From G965198795 sp965198795 (GTDB taxonomy: Bacteria > Pseudomonadota > Alphaproteobacteria > Rhodospirillales > Casp-alpha2): 64,000 nt of DNA. The position numbers and the translations under genes are program-made. Below, piece after piece: positions 34,473 to 42,379 of this stretch; the first letter of the stretch is position 1; each line of letters begins with the position of its first letter. The DNA lies in the NCBI GenBank assembly GCA_965198795.1, contig OZ240674.1:2542001-2606000 (forward strand), written 5' to 3'. The notes beneath the pieces are model-generated. The model was given only the letters and a program-made list of their open reading frames with translations, made no database searches and was not told the origin of the DNA.

Positions 34473-35138
34473 ATGGTTAGCGGTCTTCGGCGAAGCCGCC
34501 TCCCTGACAGTATCCAGATTGAATTGATCGAGTATTTTGTTGGCGGCTGGGCGGCGCGCTCAGCGGCTGCTTTGACGGGCGTGAACCGGTATACGGCGGC
34601 GTTGTGCCTCCACAAGCTGCGGGAGCTCATTGCCGGGCGGATTGACGCAGCGGCGCCCGAGCCGCCGGCTGGCGGGGCCGGGGTGGAAGTGGACGAGAGC
34701 CGCTTCGGCGGCGTCAGAAAAGGCAAGCGCGGACGCGGAGCGCGCGGCGAGGTTCCGGTGTTTGGGCGCCTCAAGCGGGGCGGCGAGGTTCACACCGCGG
34801 TTATCCCAAACGCCCAGCCGGCAACGCTTTTTCCGATCATCCGGGAGAGGATCAAGCCCGACAGCGTCGTCTATTCCGAAAGCTTCCGCGCCTGCGATGC
34901 GCTGGACGCGCCGGCGTTCCATCATGTCCGCGTCAACCACTCCGGGGCCTTTGCAGACGATCGGAACCACATCACCGGCATCGGGCGCTTCTGGAACCAG
35001 GCGAAGCGCCATCTCCGGCGCTTTAACGGCGTCCCGCGCCAGCGCTTTCATCTCTATCTCAAGGCGCGCGAACGGCGCTTCAACTACAGACCCGCCGGAA
35101 ACCTCTTGAAAGCACTATGCAAGCGGGTAACCGTCTGA
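34473..35138 (+). CDS. IS1595/IS1016-type transposase, full length but possibly inactive
   Basis: A 221-residue ISXO2-like DDE transposase, uninterrupted. The helix-turn-helix region (IELIEYFVGGWAARSAAAL, TGVNRYTAAL) is followed by VDESRFGGVRKGKRGRGA with the first catalytic Asp, then VVYSESFRACDAL where the family has YTD or YSD, so the second Asp appears replaced by Glu, and NHITGIGRFWNQAKR. The right end (about 35140-35165, ATTAGATAGGACAGCCCC) is shared with the fragment at 7675-7729. A matching left terminal repeat was not found. Confidence 0.85.
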   Translation: MVSGLRRSRLPDSIQIELIEYFVGGWAARSAAALTGVNRYTAALCLHKLRELIAGRIDAAAPEPPAGGAGVEVDESRFGGVRKGKRGRGARGEVPVFGRLKRGGEVHTAVIPNAQPATLFPIIRERIKPDSVVYSESFRACDALDAPAFHHVRVNHSGAFADDRNHITGIGRFWNQAKRHLRRFNGVPRQRFHLYLKARERRFNYRPAGNLLKALCKRVTV

Positions 35139-35170
35139 GCAAAAACCATTAGATAGGACAGCCCCTAAAG
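35139..35170 (+). repeat. Right terminal region of the IS1595-type element
   Basis: Contains AACCATTAGATAGGACAGCCCC, whose complement (GGGGCTGTCCTATCTAATGG) resembles the IS1016 inverted repeat and matches the copy near 7705. Confidence 0.65.
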
Positions 35171-35308
35171 CAATTATGCCGGGTGTGATATATTATATCT
35201 TTCATGAAGACGTTTCTAAAAATGGGCCGCAAGCAATCTGTTTTTTAGACGCGCCCTATTGTTTAATCCAGGTGTGGTGTTGAACTGGCTGAGAACAGGA
35301 AGATTACG

Positions 35309-36331
35309 GTGGTTGACAAGTCGAATTTTATTATCAGCACTAGAAATGTTTTGTCCAATGATGAATTTGGCGCGGAGCCAGGGCCGACATTATACCTCGA
35401 GGCGCCGGCTGGCGAGGGAACGCCGCGCCCCAGCCACAAAGTTGAGCGCCGGCCATGGCTGGACGCTGTTGTCAAGCGCGCCTCGACAAGCGGGAATGGA
35501 ACAACGCGGACAAGGCGCGCGCAACCCCGCGATCCGCGTGGCGGCTATATAACCGGAGACGTTTTGGTATTTGTACACGGATACAATAATTCCGCTGTGG
35601 ACGTGATGAAACGCCATAACGCCTTGCAGAAGAATCTCGCCGCACAGGGCTTCGAAGGGGCAATCGTCAGCTTCGATTGGCCGAGCGCGGAATTGACCTT
35701 GGGGTATCTGGAAGATCGTGACGACGCCCGCGCCACGGCCGAGAGAATGGTTACGGACGGGATTGCTGTTCTGGCGAATCGCCAACTGCTTCAAGACGAT
35801 AATAAATGCGATATTGATGTTCATCTTCTGGGCCATTCCACCAGAGCCTACGTCATTCGCGAGGGGTTTTATCTTGCATCCCAGAAAAGCAGAATTGCCC
35901 GCATCAACTGGCGGGTGAGTCAGGTCGCCTTCATCGGCGCCGATGTCTCGCGGCGATCCCTGTCACGGCAAAACGATAAATCGCGGTCACTTTTTGACCA
36001 TGCAATTCGGATAACGAACTATCAAAATCCCTATGACAATGCCCTGAAAGCCTCGAACGTCAAACGTCTCGGCTTGGCGCCCCGCGCCGGACGGGTCGGA
36101 TGGCCAGACGATCCGTCCGAAAATGTGGTGAATGTGCACACCGGAAACTATTGGCGTGAGCACATAGCGCAACTGTCCGATGACGATATCCATGGAAACA
36201 ATTCGCATTCATGGCGCTTTTTTGACAAGCGGTTCTCCGAAGACCTGGTTCACACGCTTGGCGGGGACATAGACCGGCGCACAATCCCGACACGGGAATT
36301 GGTTGACGGCGAACTGCATATGCGCGCGTGA
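35309..36331 (+). CDS. Alpha/beta hydrolase, DUF900-like
   Basis: A 340-residue protein with the DUF900-type lipase-like core: VLVFVHGYNNSAVDVM (oxyanion strand, near residue 85), AIVSFDWPSAE near 118 and HLLGHSTRAYVI near 170. The serine of the elbow is present, but the usual GHSMG is GHSTR, so the second small residue after Ser is missing; NNSHSW near 300 may supply the His. Substrate unknown. GTG 35309 follows AGGA by eight bases. Flanked by IS remains on both sides and less GC-rich, so it may be acquired. Confidence 0.72.
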   Translation: MVDKSNFIISTRNVLSNDEFGAEPGPTLYLEAPAGEGTPRPSHKVERRPWLDAVVKRASTSGNGTTRTRRAQPRDPRGGYITGDVLVFVHGYNNSAVDVMKRHNALQKNLAAQGFEGAIVSFDWPSAELTLGYLEDRDDARATAERMVTDGIAVLANRQLLQDDNKCDIDVHLLGHSTRAYVIREGFYLASQKSRIARINWRVSQVAFIGADVSRRSLSRQNDKSRSLFDHAIRITNYQNPYDNALKASNVKRLGLAPRAGRVGWPDDPSENVVNVHTGNYWREHIAQLSDDDIHGNNSHSWRFFDKRFSEDLVHTLGGDIDRRTIPTRELVDGELHMRA

Positions 36332-36658
36332 TCAATTGAGCCATGACCCGCCTATTAGCGGACATCATCACACCCCTAAAGCCGGGTTAATCACGGTTCG
36401 TTTGGATATTATGGATCACCGCCGCCGGAATCCGATGTGAGGGAGTTGTTCTATGGGGCAAATGGACTTTTTCGATATTGAGAAGCGCTACGCTGGTCTT
36501 GACGCCCAGAACGATCCGCTTTTGGCGTTTGGTGAGGCGGCGGCTTACACAGCCAGAGCGCATCCGCGCGGTGACAAACCAGGATAGCCCCTATTGCCTT
36601 CGCGCCATCCAATGCGTTCAATGATCCTCATGGTGATGGAACGTGGAGGCGTTGAACC
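36332..36658. other. Spacer with an IS5-type fragment
   Basis: Apart from the short transposase start at 36453-36587, nothing recognisable was found. Confidence 0.5.
36453..36587 (+). pseudogene. N-terminal fragment of an IS5/IS1182-type transposase
   Basis: MGQMDFFDIEKRYAGLDAQ followed by NDPLLAF matches the usual start of these transposases (MGQxxFFDxxxRYxxLxxxGDPL). After about 28 residues the resemblance ends and TAG follows at 36585. Confidence 0.7.
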
Positions 36659-38458
36659 ATTCCAACCCTCGATCAGGCAATTGTTCTTGGCCTTGTCATT
36701 GCCGCTCTCGGCCTCTTTATATGGGACCGGTGGCGCTTCGATGTCGTGGCCTTTACCGTCTTAATGGCGGGAGTCCTCCTGGGCGTGGTGCCCGGCGAAG
36801 ACGCCTTCACGGGTTTTAGCCACCCCGCGACGGTGACGGTCGCCGCGATCTTGATCCTGTCCCATACGCTTGGACGATCCGGCGCGGCGGACTGGCTGGC
36901 GGCGCTCATCGGACGGGCCACGGGCTCCCTGGCGTCGCACATCGCGGTCCTATCAGGGCTCGGGGCCGCCATGTCGTCAATCATGAACAATGTCGCCGCC
37001 CTGGGTCTTCTGATGCCGGCCGCGATGCGATCAACGGAGAAAACCCGCTATGGCGCGGGCGCGGTGCTGATGCCGCTGTCGTTCGCGACGATCCTGGGAG
37101 GCCTGATCACACTGATCGGCACACCGCCCAACGTCATCATTTCGGAATTTCGCGGTGACGCGTTGGGTGAACGCTACACCATGTTCGACTTCACCCCTGT
37201 CGGCCTGGCCGTCGCCCTGGGAGGCGTCGCGTTCCTCGCCTTTTGCGCCCGCTATTTCATCCCGCCCCGGCGTCTGGCGCATGTCTCGGCGACTCCATCG
37301 CACCATATCGAGAAGTTTCTGACCGCCGCCCGCGTCGTGAAAAACACGACGGCGCACGGCATGAACCCGGGCGAATTGGCGCTGATCGCGACGGATTGCG
37401 ACGTGCTGGTCGTCAGCGTCACGCGCCGAAGCCGCCGGTTCCAGTATCTGCCGCTGAACGAGACATTGAAGATCGGCGACAAACTGATGTTAGAGGGAAC
37501 ACCGGATGCGCTCGACAGGTTCGCGACGGTTCTGGATTTAAAAGTCGGCACCATGTCCGGCGCGAAGTCGGAAGTGGCGGACCTCGTGGAGGAACAGATG
37601 GAGATGGTCGAGGCCGTCGTCCGCCCCGGCGCCCGCATTGATGGCCGGGAATTGGACAGCTTGCGGCTTCGCAACCGCTATGGAGTGGATGTCCTGGGCG
37701 TCTCACGGCAGGGACGCGCGACCCGCGGACGGCTGGCAAAGTTCAAGGCGCGTCCCGGCGACGTCATCCTGTTCTATGGTCCCAGCGAGCATATTCCGGA
37801 CGTGCTGACCCGGATGGGCTGTCTCGCCGTCAATCGCGGTCCGGTCATCATCGGCGGGCAGGCGAATGGCGGCCAGGCCAGGCTCGCCATCATCATCTTC
37901 GTGCTTGCGATCCTGATTGGCGGCGCCGGTTTACTGCCAATCTCCGCGGCCCTCGGTTCAGCCGCCGCCGCCATGGTTCTGCTCAACCTGCTTCCCATTA
38001 GAGAACTCTATGACGGCATGGATTGGCCGGTGATCGTCCTGATAGGAAGCCTTATCCCCGTCGGCGGCGCGTTCAAGGCGACGGGCGCGACAGGGCTGAT
38101 CGCTGATTGGATTTTGGCGGCGCCCCTGCCCGATAATCTCCATCTGCTGCTGGGGCTGTTGATGATCATCACCATGGCGCTCTCCAATGTCCTTAACAAC
38201 GCGGCGACCGCCGTGATCATGGCGCCGGTGGCTTTGACGCTGGCGGAGAAACTCGGCGCGGCGCCGGACAGCTTCCTGATGGCGACGGCGGTCGCCGCCT
38301 CCGCCGCTTTCGTCACCCCTATTGGCCATCAAAACAACGCCCTCGTAATGGGCCCCGGAGGCTATCGATTTAATGACTATTGGCGCCTCGGGCTGCCTTT
38401 ACAGGCCATCGTCATGATCGTGTCGTTGCCGATGATCCTGCTGGTATGGCCTCTGTAA
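36659..38458 (+). CDS. SLC13-family (DASS) anion transporter with two RCK_C-like domains; probable ATT start
   Basis: Secondary transporter of the Na+/sulphate-dicarboxylate type in the inner membrane. Paired motifs AMSSIMNNVAALGLLMP (near residue 100) and ALSNVLNNAATAVIMAP (near 510) are the substrate/Na+ sites; two TrkA-C-like modules occupy residues about 220-400. Annotating from GTG 36746 would delete the first span (AIVLGLVIAALGLFIWDRW). The open frame runs back to TGA 36653; the only initiator-like codon in front of the span is ATT 36659, nine bases after GGAGG. The substrate is unknown. Confidence 0.82.
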   Translation: MPTLDQAIVLGLVIAALGLFIWDRWRFDVVAFTVLMAGVLLGVVPGEDAFTGFSHPATVTVAAILILSHTLGRSGAADWLAALIGRATGSLASHIAVLSGLGAAMSSIMNNVAALGLLMPAAMRSTEKTRYGAGAVLMPLSFATILGGLITLIGTPPNVIISEFRGDALGERYTMFDFTPVGLAVALGGVAFLAFCARYFIPPRRLAHVSATPSHHIEKFLTAARVVKNTTAHGMNPGELALIATDCDVLVVSVTRRSRRFQYLPLNETLKIGDKLMLEGTPDALDRFATVLDLKVGTMSGAKSEVADLVEEQMEMVEAVVRPGARIDGRELDSLRLRNRYGVDVLGVSRQGRATRGRLAKFKARPGDVILFYGPSEHIPDVLTRMGCLAVNRGPVIIGGQANGGQARLAIIIFVLAILIGGAGLLPISAALGSAAAAMVLLNLLPIRELYDGMDWPVIVLIGSLIPVGGAFKATGATGLIADWILAAPLPDNLHLLLGLLMIITMALSNVLNNAATAVIMAPVALTLAEKLGAAPDSFLMATAVAASAAFVTPIGHQNNALVMGPGGYRFNDYWRLGLPLQAIVMIVSLPMILLVWPL

Positions 38459-38728
38459 CGCCGGACACGTCTTTCAGGGTTTCAAGCCACGACTGATCAA
38501 GGGCCACCGAGTTCCACGCCGCCGATAAGCCCTTATTTGTCCTTAAGCGGCGCCATCCCCCCGAAGTCTAAGTCCCGCGCGTCCACGGTTCGAACCCGCG
38601 GCCACTTTCGGGGACTCTTTCGCGCGGAATGGCTTTAACAGGGATTCGAATGTCGCGATGAGACAGATCGTTCTCCCTCAACCATCCGAGACTTAACAGA
38701 TAGGATAATTGTCCGGGAGACCCTAGGA
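38459..38728. other. Spacer before the methyltransferase gene
   Basis: Contains a T-arm-like GGTTCGAACCCGCGG at about 38586-38600 without the rest of a tRNA. No gene seen. Confidence 0.4.
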
Positions 38729-40249
38729 ATGGCGAGACGGCAGCGCTCCATTCGGCGCGAAAAAGCAACCTTTCATCAGCTTCCTTGGCGCCGGATCAAA
38801 CACGCCTTCAAACCAACGGAGGTCTTGAGCGCCGATCAGGTGGAAGCCATCCACAACGCCTCCCTTCGCATTATCGAGGAAATCGGCGTCACCTTTATGG
38901 ACGATGACGCCTGCCTGGCGCTAAAGGCCGCGGGCGCCGACGTGGATATGGGCGAGCAACTGGTGAAGATGGATCGGGAACTCGTCATGAGCCTGGTCGG
39001 CAGGGCCCCGCGGGAGTTTACCGTTCACGCCCGAAACCCCTCGCACAACCTGACGATCGGGGGCGGCAATGTGGTCTTCTCCATGGTCTCCAGTCCGCCC
39101 AACGCTTCCGACATGGACGGCGGCCGGCGGCCCGGCAACATGGCCGACTTCACCGATTTCGTGAAATTGGCGCAGAGCCTCAACATCATTCACATGCAAG
39201 GCGGCTATGCGGTCGAGCCGGTCGATCTGCCTCCGGAAAGCCGGCACCTGGATTGCGTTCAATTGATGCTAACGCTGACGGACAAGATTGGCGGCGCTTA
39301 TGCGCTGGGCGGCCAGCGGATGATCGATGCGGCGGAGATGAACCGTATCGCGCGCGGCCGCACCCCGGAACAAGCCGCCAGGGAAGTCAGCTTCATCACC
39401 ACCATCAACACATCCAGCCCGCTCCGTGTCGACGGGCCGATGCTGCAAGGGATGAAGCAAGCCGGGGAGCTTGGACAGGCGTGCATCGTCACGCCCTTCA
39501 CGCTCGCCGGCGCCATGTCGCCGGTGACGTTGGCCGGGGCCGTCAACATGCAAAACGCGGAAGCGCTCGCCACCATCGCCCACGCCCAGTTGATCAATCC
39601 GGGCCATCCCGTGATCTACGGCGCCTATACCTCCAACGTGGACATGAAATCGGGCGCGCCGGCGTTCGGCACCCCGGAGTACGTCCGGACCGCCATGATA
39701 GGCGGGCAGATGGCGCGGCGCTATGATCTGCCCTACCGCTCATCCAACGCGAACGCCGCCAATACCTGTGATCCGCAAGCCGCCTACGAGAGCATGTTCT
39801 CTCTGTGGGGCGCGATCATGGGGGGCGTGAACCTTGTGAAGCACGCCGCCGGCTGGTTGGAGGGCGGGCTCTGCGCGTCCTTTGAAAAGGTGATCCTGGA
39901 CGCGGAACTGCTGCAAGGCGTCGCCGAGATGATGGAGCCGGTCGACACGTCCGACGCCTCCCTCGCCCACGGCGCCATCGCGGAAGTTGGACAAGGCGGT
40001 CATTTCTTCGGCTCGTCCCACACCATGGAACGCTACGAGACCGCTTTCTATTCGCCGATCCTGAGCGACTGGGCCAATTACGAAACCTGGGAGGAAAACG
40101 GCTCAATCGAGGCCACCCGGCGCGCGAACGGGATTTACAAGAAACTGTTGCGGGACTTCGAAGCCCCGCCGATGGATGAAGCCGTCCGGGAGGAACTCCA
40201 GGACTACGCCGCACGGCGCAAACGGGAAATTCATGGCCGCGCGGCGTGA
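38729..40249 (+). CDS. Trimethylamine methyltransferase family protein (MttB superfamily, non-pyrrolysine)
   Basis: A 506-residue TIM-barrel protein of the MttB superfamily: IIEEIGVTFMDDDACLALK near residue 55, FTVHARNPSHNLTIGGGN, and GAAEAxQ-like C-terminal part NLVKHAAGWLEGGL near 370. It has no in-frame amber codon, so unlike archaeal MttB it lacks pyrrolysine; such members demethylate quaternary amines (for example glycine betaine) with a corrinoid protein. No corrinoid gene is next to it, so the substrate is open. Confidence 0.88.
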   Translation: MARRQRSIRREKATFHQLPWRRIKHAFKPTEVLSADQVEAIHNASLRIIEEIGVTFMDDDACLALKAAGADVDMGEQLVKMDRELVMSLVGRAPREFTVHARNPSHNLTIGGGNVVFSMVSSPPNASDMDGGRRPGNMADFTDFVKLAQSLNIIHMQGGYAVEPVDLPPESRHLDCVQLMLTLTDKIGGAYALGGQRMIDAAEMNRIARGRTPEQAAREVSFITTINTSSPLRVDGPMLQGMKQAGELGQACIVTPFTLAGAMSPVTLAGAVNMQNAEALATIAHAQLINPGHPVIYGAYTSNVDMKSGAPAFGTPEYVRTAMIGGQMARRYDLPYRSSNANAANTCDPQAAYESMFSLWGAIMGGVNLVKHAAGWLEGGLCASFEKVILDAELLQGVAEMMEPVDTSDASLAHGAIAEVGQGGHFFGSSHTMERYETAFYSPILSDWANYETWEENGSIEATRRANGIYKKLLRDFEAPPMDEAVREELQDYAARRKREIHGRAA

Positions 40250-40252
40250 AGA

Positions 40253-40633
40253 TCACTTATGGATGTGATGGTTCAAGAAAGCGGCAGCCAACGACCCCGC
40301 GGCGGCGCTCAACAGCATGTTTTTAATATTGGCCACCTGCGCATCGGTTAAATATATCCAATGGCTAGGCGCCATGTAATGCCAAGCCAGCGAAATCATC
40401 GCGGCGGCGCCAATCATGGATGCAACAATGGCAAGGGAAACTCCAATCCAAAAAATAATTCCTTTGAAATTGTCTTTACGGCCTAGATCACGCCGCTCGT
40501 GGTTCCTTTTATTTTCAGATAAAACGTCGTCGTCAAAATGAGCCTCTTCTTGTTTAGAAGCTTCATCAGGCGCAGTATTATCAGGCTTCGGAATCTCCAA
40601 CTTAATTGGAAAGACGCTGTTTGTAGTGCTCAC
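40253..40633 (-). CDS. Small two-span membrane protein, candidate toxin of a Panacea-type pair
   Basis: 126 residues: a charged N-terminal half (residues 1-55), a long hydrophobic segment (IIFWIGVSLAIVASMIGAA) ending in WHYMAPSHW, then TDAQVANIKNMLLSAAAGSL and HHIHK at the C-terminus. This layout resembles small membrane proteins found beside Panacea (DUF4065) genes. It overlaps the end of such a gene here by 32 bases. The toxin idea is inference from context. Confidence 0.6.
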   Translation of the reverse strand: MSTTNSVFPIKLEIPKPDNTAPDEASKQEEAHFDDDVLSENKRNHERRDLGRKDNFKGIIFWIGVSLAIVASMIGAAAMISLAWHYMAPSHWIYLTDAQVANIKNMLLSAAAGSLAAAFLNHHIHK

Positions 40634-40811
40634 AAATACTCTCGTCGGGAATTAAATCATCTGTGCCGCCATTATTCCATACATCATGCCATGGCGTCCC
40701 GGGTTGATGAGTCAACGTGGATAGCTGCGGTCCCAATAGATGGCCGTAACTACGATAAACATTCTCGATCAATTCATCTTCCTCCCGGGTCAACTCCGGA
40801 TAATAGAACAT
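40602..40811 (-). pseudogene. Panacea (DUF4065/SocA) antitoxin, C-terminal part only
   Basis: 69 residues remain: LTREEDELIENVYRSYGHLL followed by LSTLTHQPGTPWHDVW and IPDESICEHYKQRL, which match the C-terminal half of Panacea domains. The N-terminal half is absent: a TGA lies in frame just upstream and the dispersed repeat begins about 90 bases away. Whether the remnant still works is unknown. Confidence 0.72.
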
Positions 40812-40901
40812 TTTGTGAATTTTCGAGGGTCACACGCCGTGTTATTAGCGGACAAGCGAGAAAGAACCGCCGCGCCTACGGGGTCGGGGCTCGTCCCTTT
40901 T

Positions 40902-41032
40902 GTCATTCACCCCCGCGCAGGCGGGGGTCCAGCCGGGCGGCCCGCGTTCCAGCTTATCAAAAGTGATGGCCAGTGATCGAGCGGCAAGGGGCGGTCTGGA
41001 TTTCCGCCCGCGCGGGAATGACCCCCGCCACG
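40902..41032 (+). repeat. Dispersed palindromic-ended repeat, copy B (about 130 bp)
   Basis: Starts GTCATTCACCCCCGCGCAGG, contains GGGCGGCCCGCGTTCCAGC, TTATCAAAAGTGATGGCC and GATCGAGCGGCAAGGGGCGG, then ends CCCGCGCGGGAATGAC, the inverse of its start. Matches copies at 1798-1900, 6986-7042 and 57632-57759. Confidence 0.8.
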
Positions 41033-41071
41033 GTGAAGCGGCGGGGGCCTCTCCAGAGTGGGAAAATTGGA

Positions 41072-42175
41072 TTACGCCGCGCCGGGTTGTTGAGCCTGGG
41101 TGACCAATTTCTGGGCGTTCTGGACCATCCGGGAAAAAGACATCAGGCCCGCGTAAACACCCGCGTCACGCCCCATGGCCGTTGGTTGACCTTTATGAGC
41201 GCTTAACTGGTCCCGGGCCGCGTCGATCATGCCCTCTTCGTCGAAAACAGCCGGAACATTGATGCGCCACTTTCCGGCGGCGGCGTCTTTTTCGACGAAC
41301 AGCGACATGGCCGAAAGAATCGGGAAAATGACTCCGTCCGCGACCACAATGCCGTTAGGGGCGTCCTCGGTGCGCTTAATGGCCTTCGTTCTTTCTTGAA
41401 GGCGCTGACCCTGCCATCCCGCATGATGCCGCCATTTGAGGTATTCCTTCCAGGCGACCCCCGCCATGTCACGGAAGTACTCGTAGCGCGCGGTCGCTTC
41501 TGTGTCGTCGCCTTTCAGCATGGCGAGAACTTCTTTCTCGAAATCGATCAGACAGTAAGCCTGATTTTTATATGATTTCAAACGCGCTTCCGGTGACTGT
41601 TTGTCGTCCGGCAGCATGTCTTCCGGGATCAAGGCCCACAGAACCTGGAGCAGGCGTTTCGTGTCCACATAGTGTTCTGCCGTATCCGTCTCTGAAGTCG
41701 ATAGTTCCTTACTTGAAAAAATAGACTGAAACTCTTTGTTCAGATCATCAATATAGCCTTTCTTGCCGACCATCGACAGCTTCTGAACATTGGTGGACGA
41801 GTTGCGGGCGATCGCCGCCTCTACGATGAATTCCTTATCCGTATCGACCATGAACTCGACCCGGGTATGGAACCGGTCGGGCTGATCGCCCTGTTGTTCG
41901 AGTTCTTCGATATAACGGCGTATCTCGCCTTGCGTCTGAGCGCCGTTGATGATGGAACCGTTGGTGAGCGTCACCATTTTTTGGCTATCGTCGATGCTGA
42001 TCTCGGTCGCTGAAACCGTGAGGCCGCCGGACAACTGAATGAAGCGGTCATGTTTATCCTGTAATGTCGAACCAATAGCCTTATGTACCGTGTTTCGCGA
42101 TTTGCCTGGGTGAGCCGGGATGTAATCGCGAAGGTTTCCATCGGTGTCGAGTTTCAAGAGTTCAGCGACAGGCAC
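41072..42175 (-). CDS. AIPR-like (abortive infection phage resistance) protein, probably 5'-truncated
   Basis: 367 residues from GTG 42175. The central segment LTNGSIINGAQTQGEIRRYI (near residue 75) and HTRVEFMVDTDKEFIVEAAI, IARNSSTNVQ are typical of AIPR-type proteins, which are linked to phage defence. Full-length relatives are considerably longer at the N-terminus; here the frame is open only to about 42214, with no better start, so the 5' part seems lost. Base composition is lower in GC than gatB downstream, suggesting transfer. Confidence 0.6.
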   Translation of the reverse strand: MPVAELLKLDTDGNLRDYIPAHPGKSRNTVHKAIGSTLQDKHDRFIQLSGGLTVSATEISIDDSQKMVTLTNGSIINGAQTQGEIRRYIEELEQQGDQPDRFHTRVEFMVDTDKEFIVEAAIARNSSTNVQKLSMVGKKGYIDDLNKEFQSIFSSKELSTSETDTAEHYVDTKRLLQVLWALIPEDMLPDDKQSPEARLKSYKNQAYCLIDFEKEVLAMLKGDDTEATARYEYFRDMAGVAWKEYLKWRHHAGWQGQRLQERTKAIKRTEDAPNGIVVADGVIFPILSAMSLFVEKDAAAGKWRINVPAVFDEEGMIDAARDQLSAHKGQPTAMGRDAGVYAGLMSFSRMVQNAQKLVTQAQQPGAA

Positions 42176-42379
42176 GTTCGCGAAGTACGACTTCGCGCCG
42201 TTGGCTTTATTAAGAGATCGTCATACAGACCCCGCATGCGCGGGAAGGGCGCCAAGGCGTAAGGAGGCGGGTCTTCTCAAGGTCCACTAAAAGCCCGCCC
42301 ATCGGCTCCGAAAGGCTTAAGCGAGGGACGCGGACGGCGCGTCCGGGGGGCCGTCACCGGCTCCGATAAGCCGCCGCGC
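42176..42379. other. Spacer with a possible end of the dispersed repeat
   Basis: CAGACCCCGCATGCGCGGGAAGGGCG at 42225-42250 resembles the end of the dispersed repeat. Nothing else seen. Confidence 0.4.

Noticed and set aside
38570..38620. T-arm-like sequence GGTTCGAACCCGCGG suggesting a tRNA or tRNA remnant
   Set aside because: No matching acceptor, D arm or anticodon arm could be placed upstream, and the T stem has a mismatch.
38729..40249. Pyrrolysine-containing MttB
   Set aside because: The frame has no internal TAG and no pyl genes are nearby; it is the non-pyrrolysine branch.
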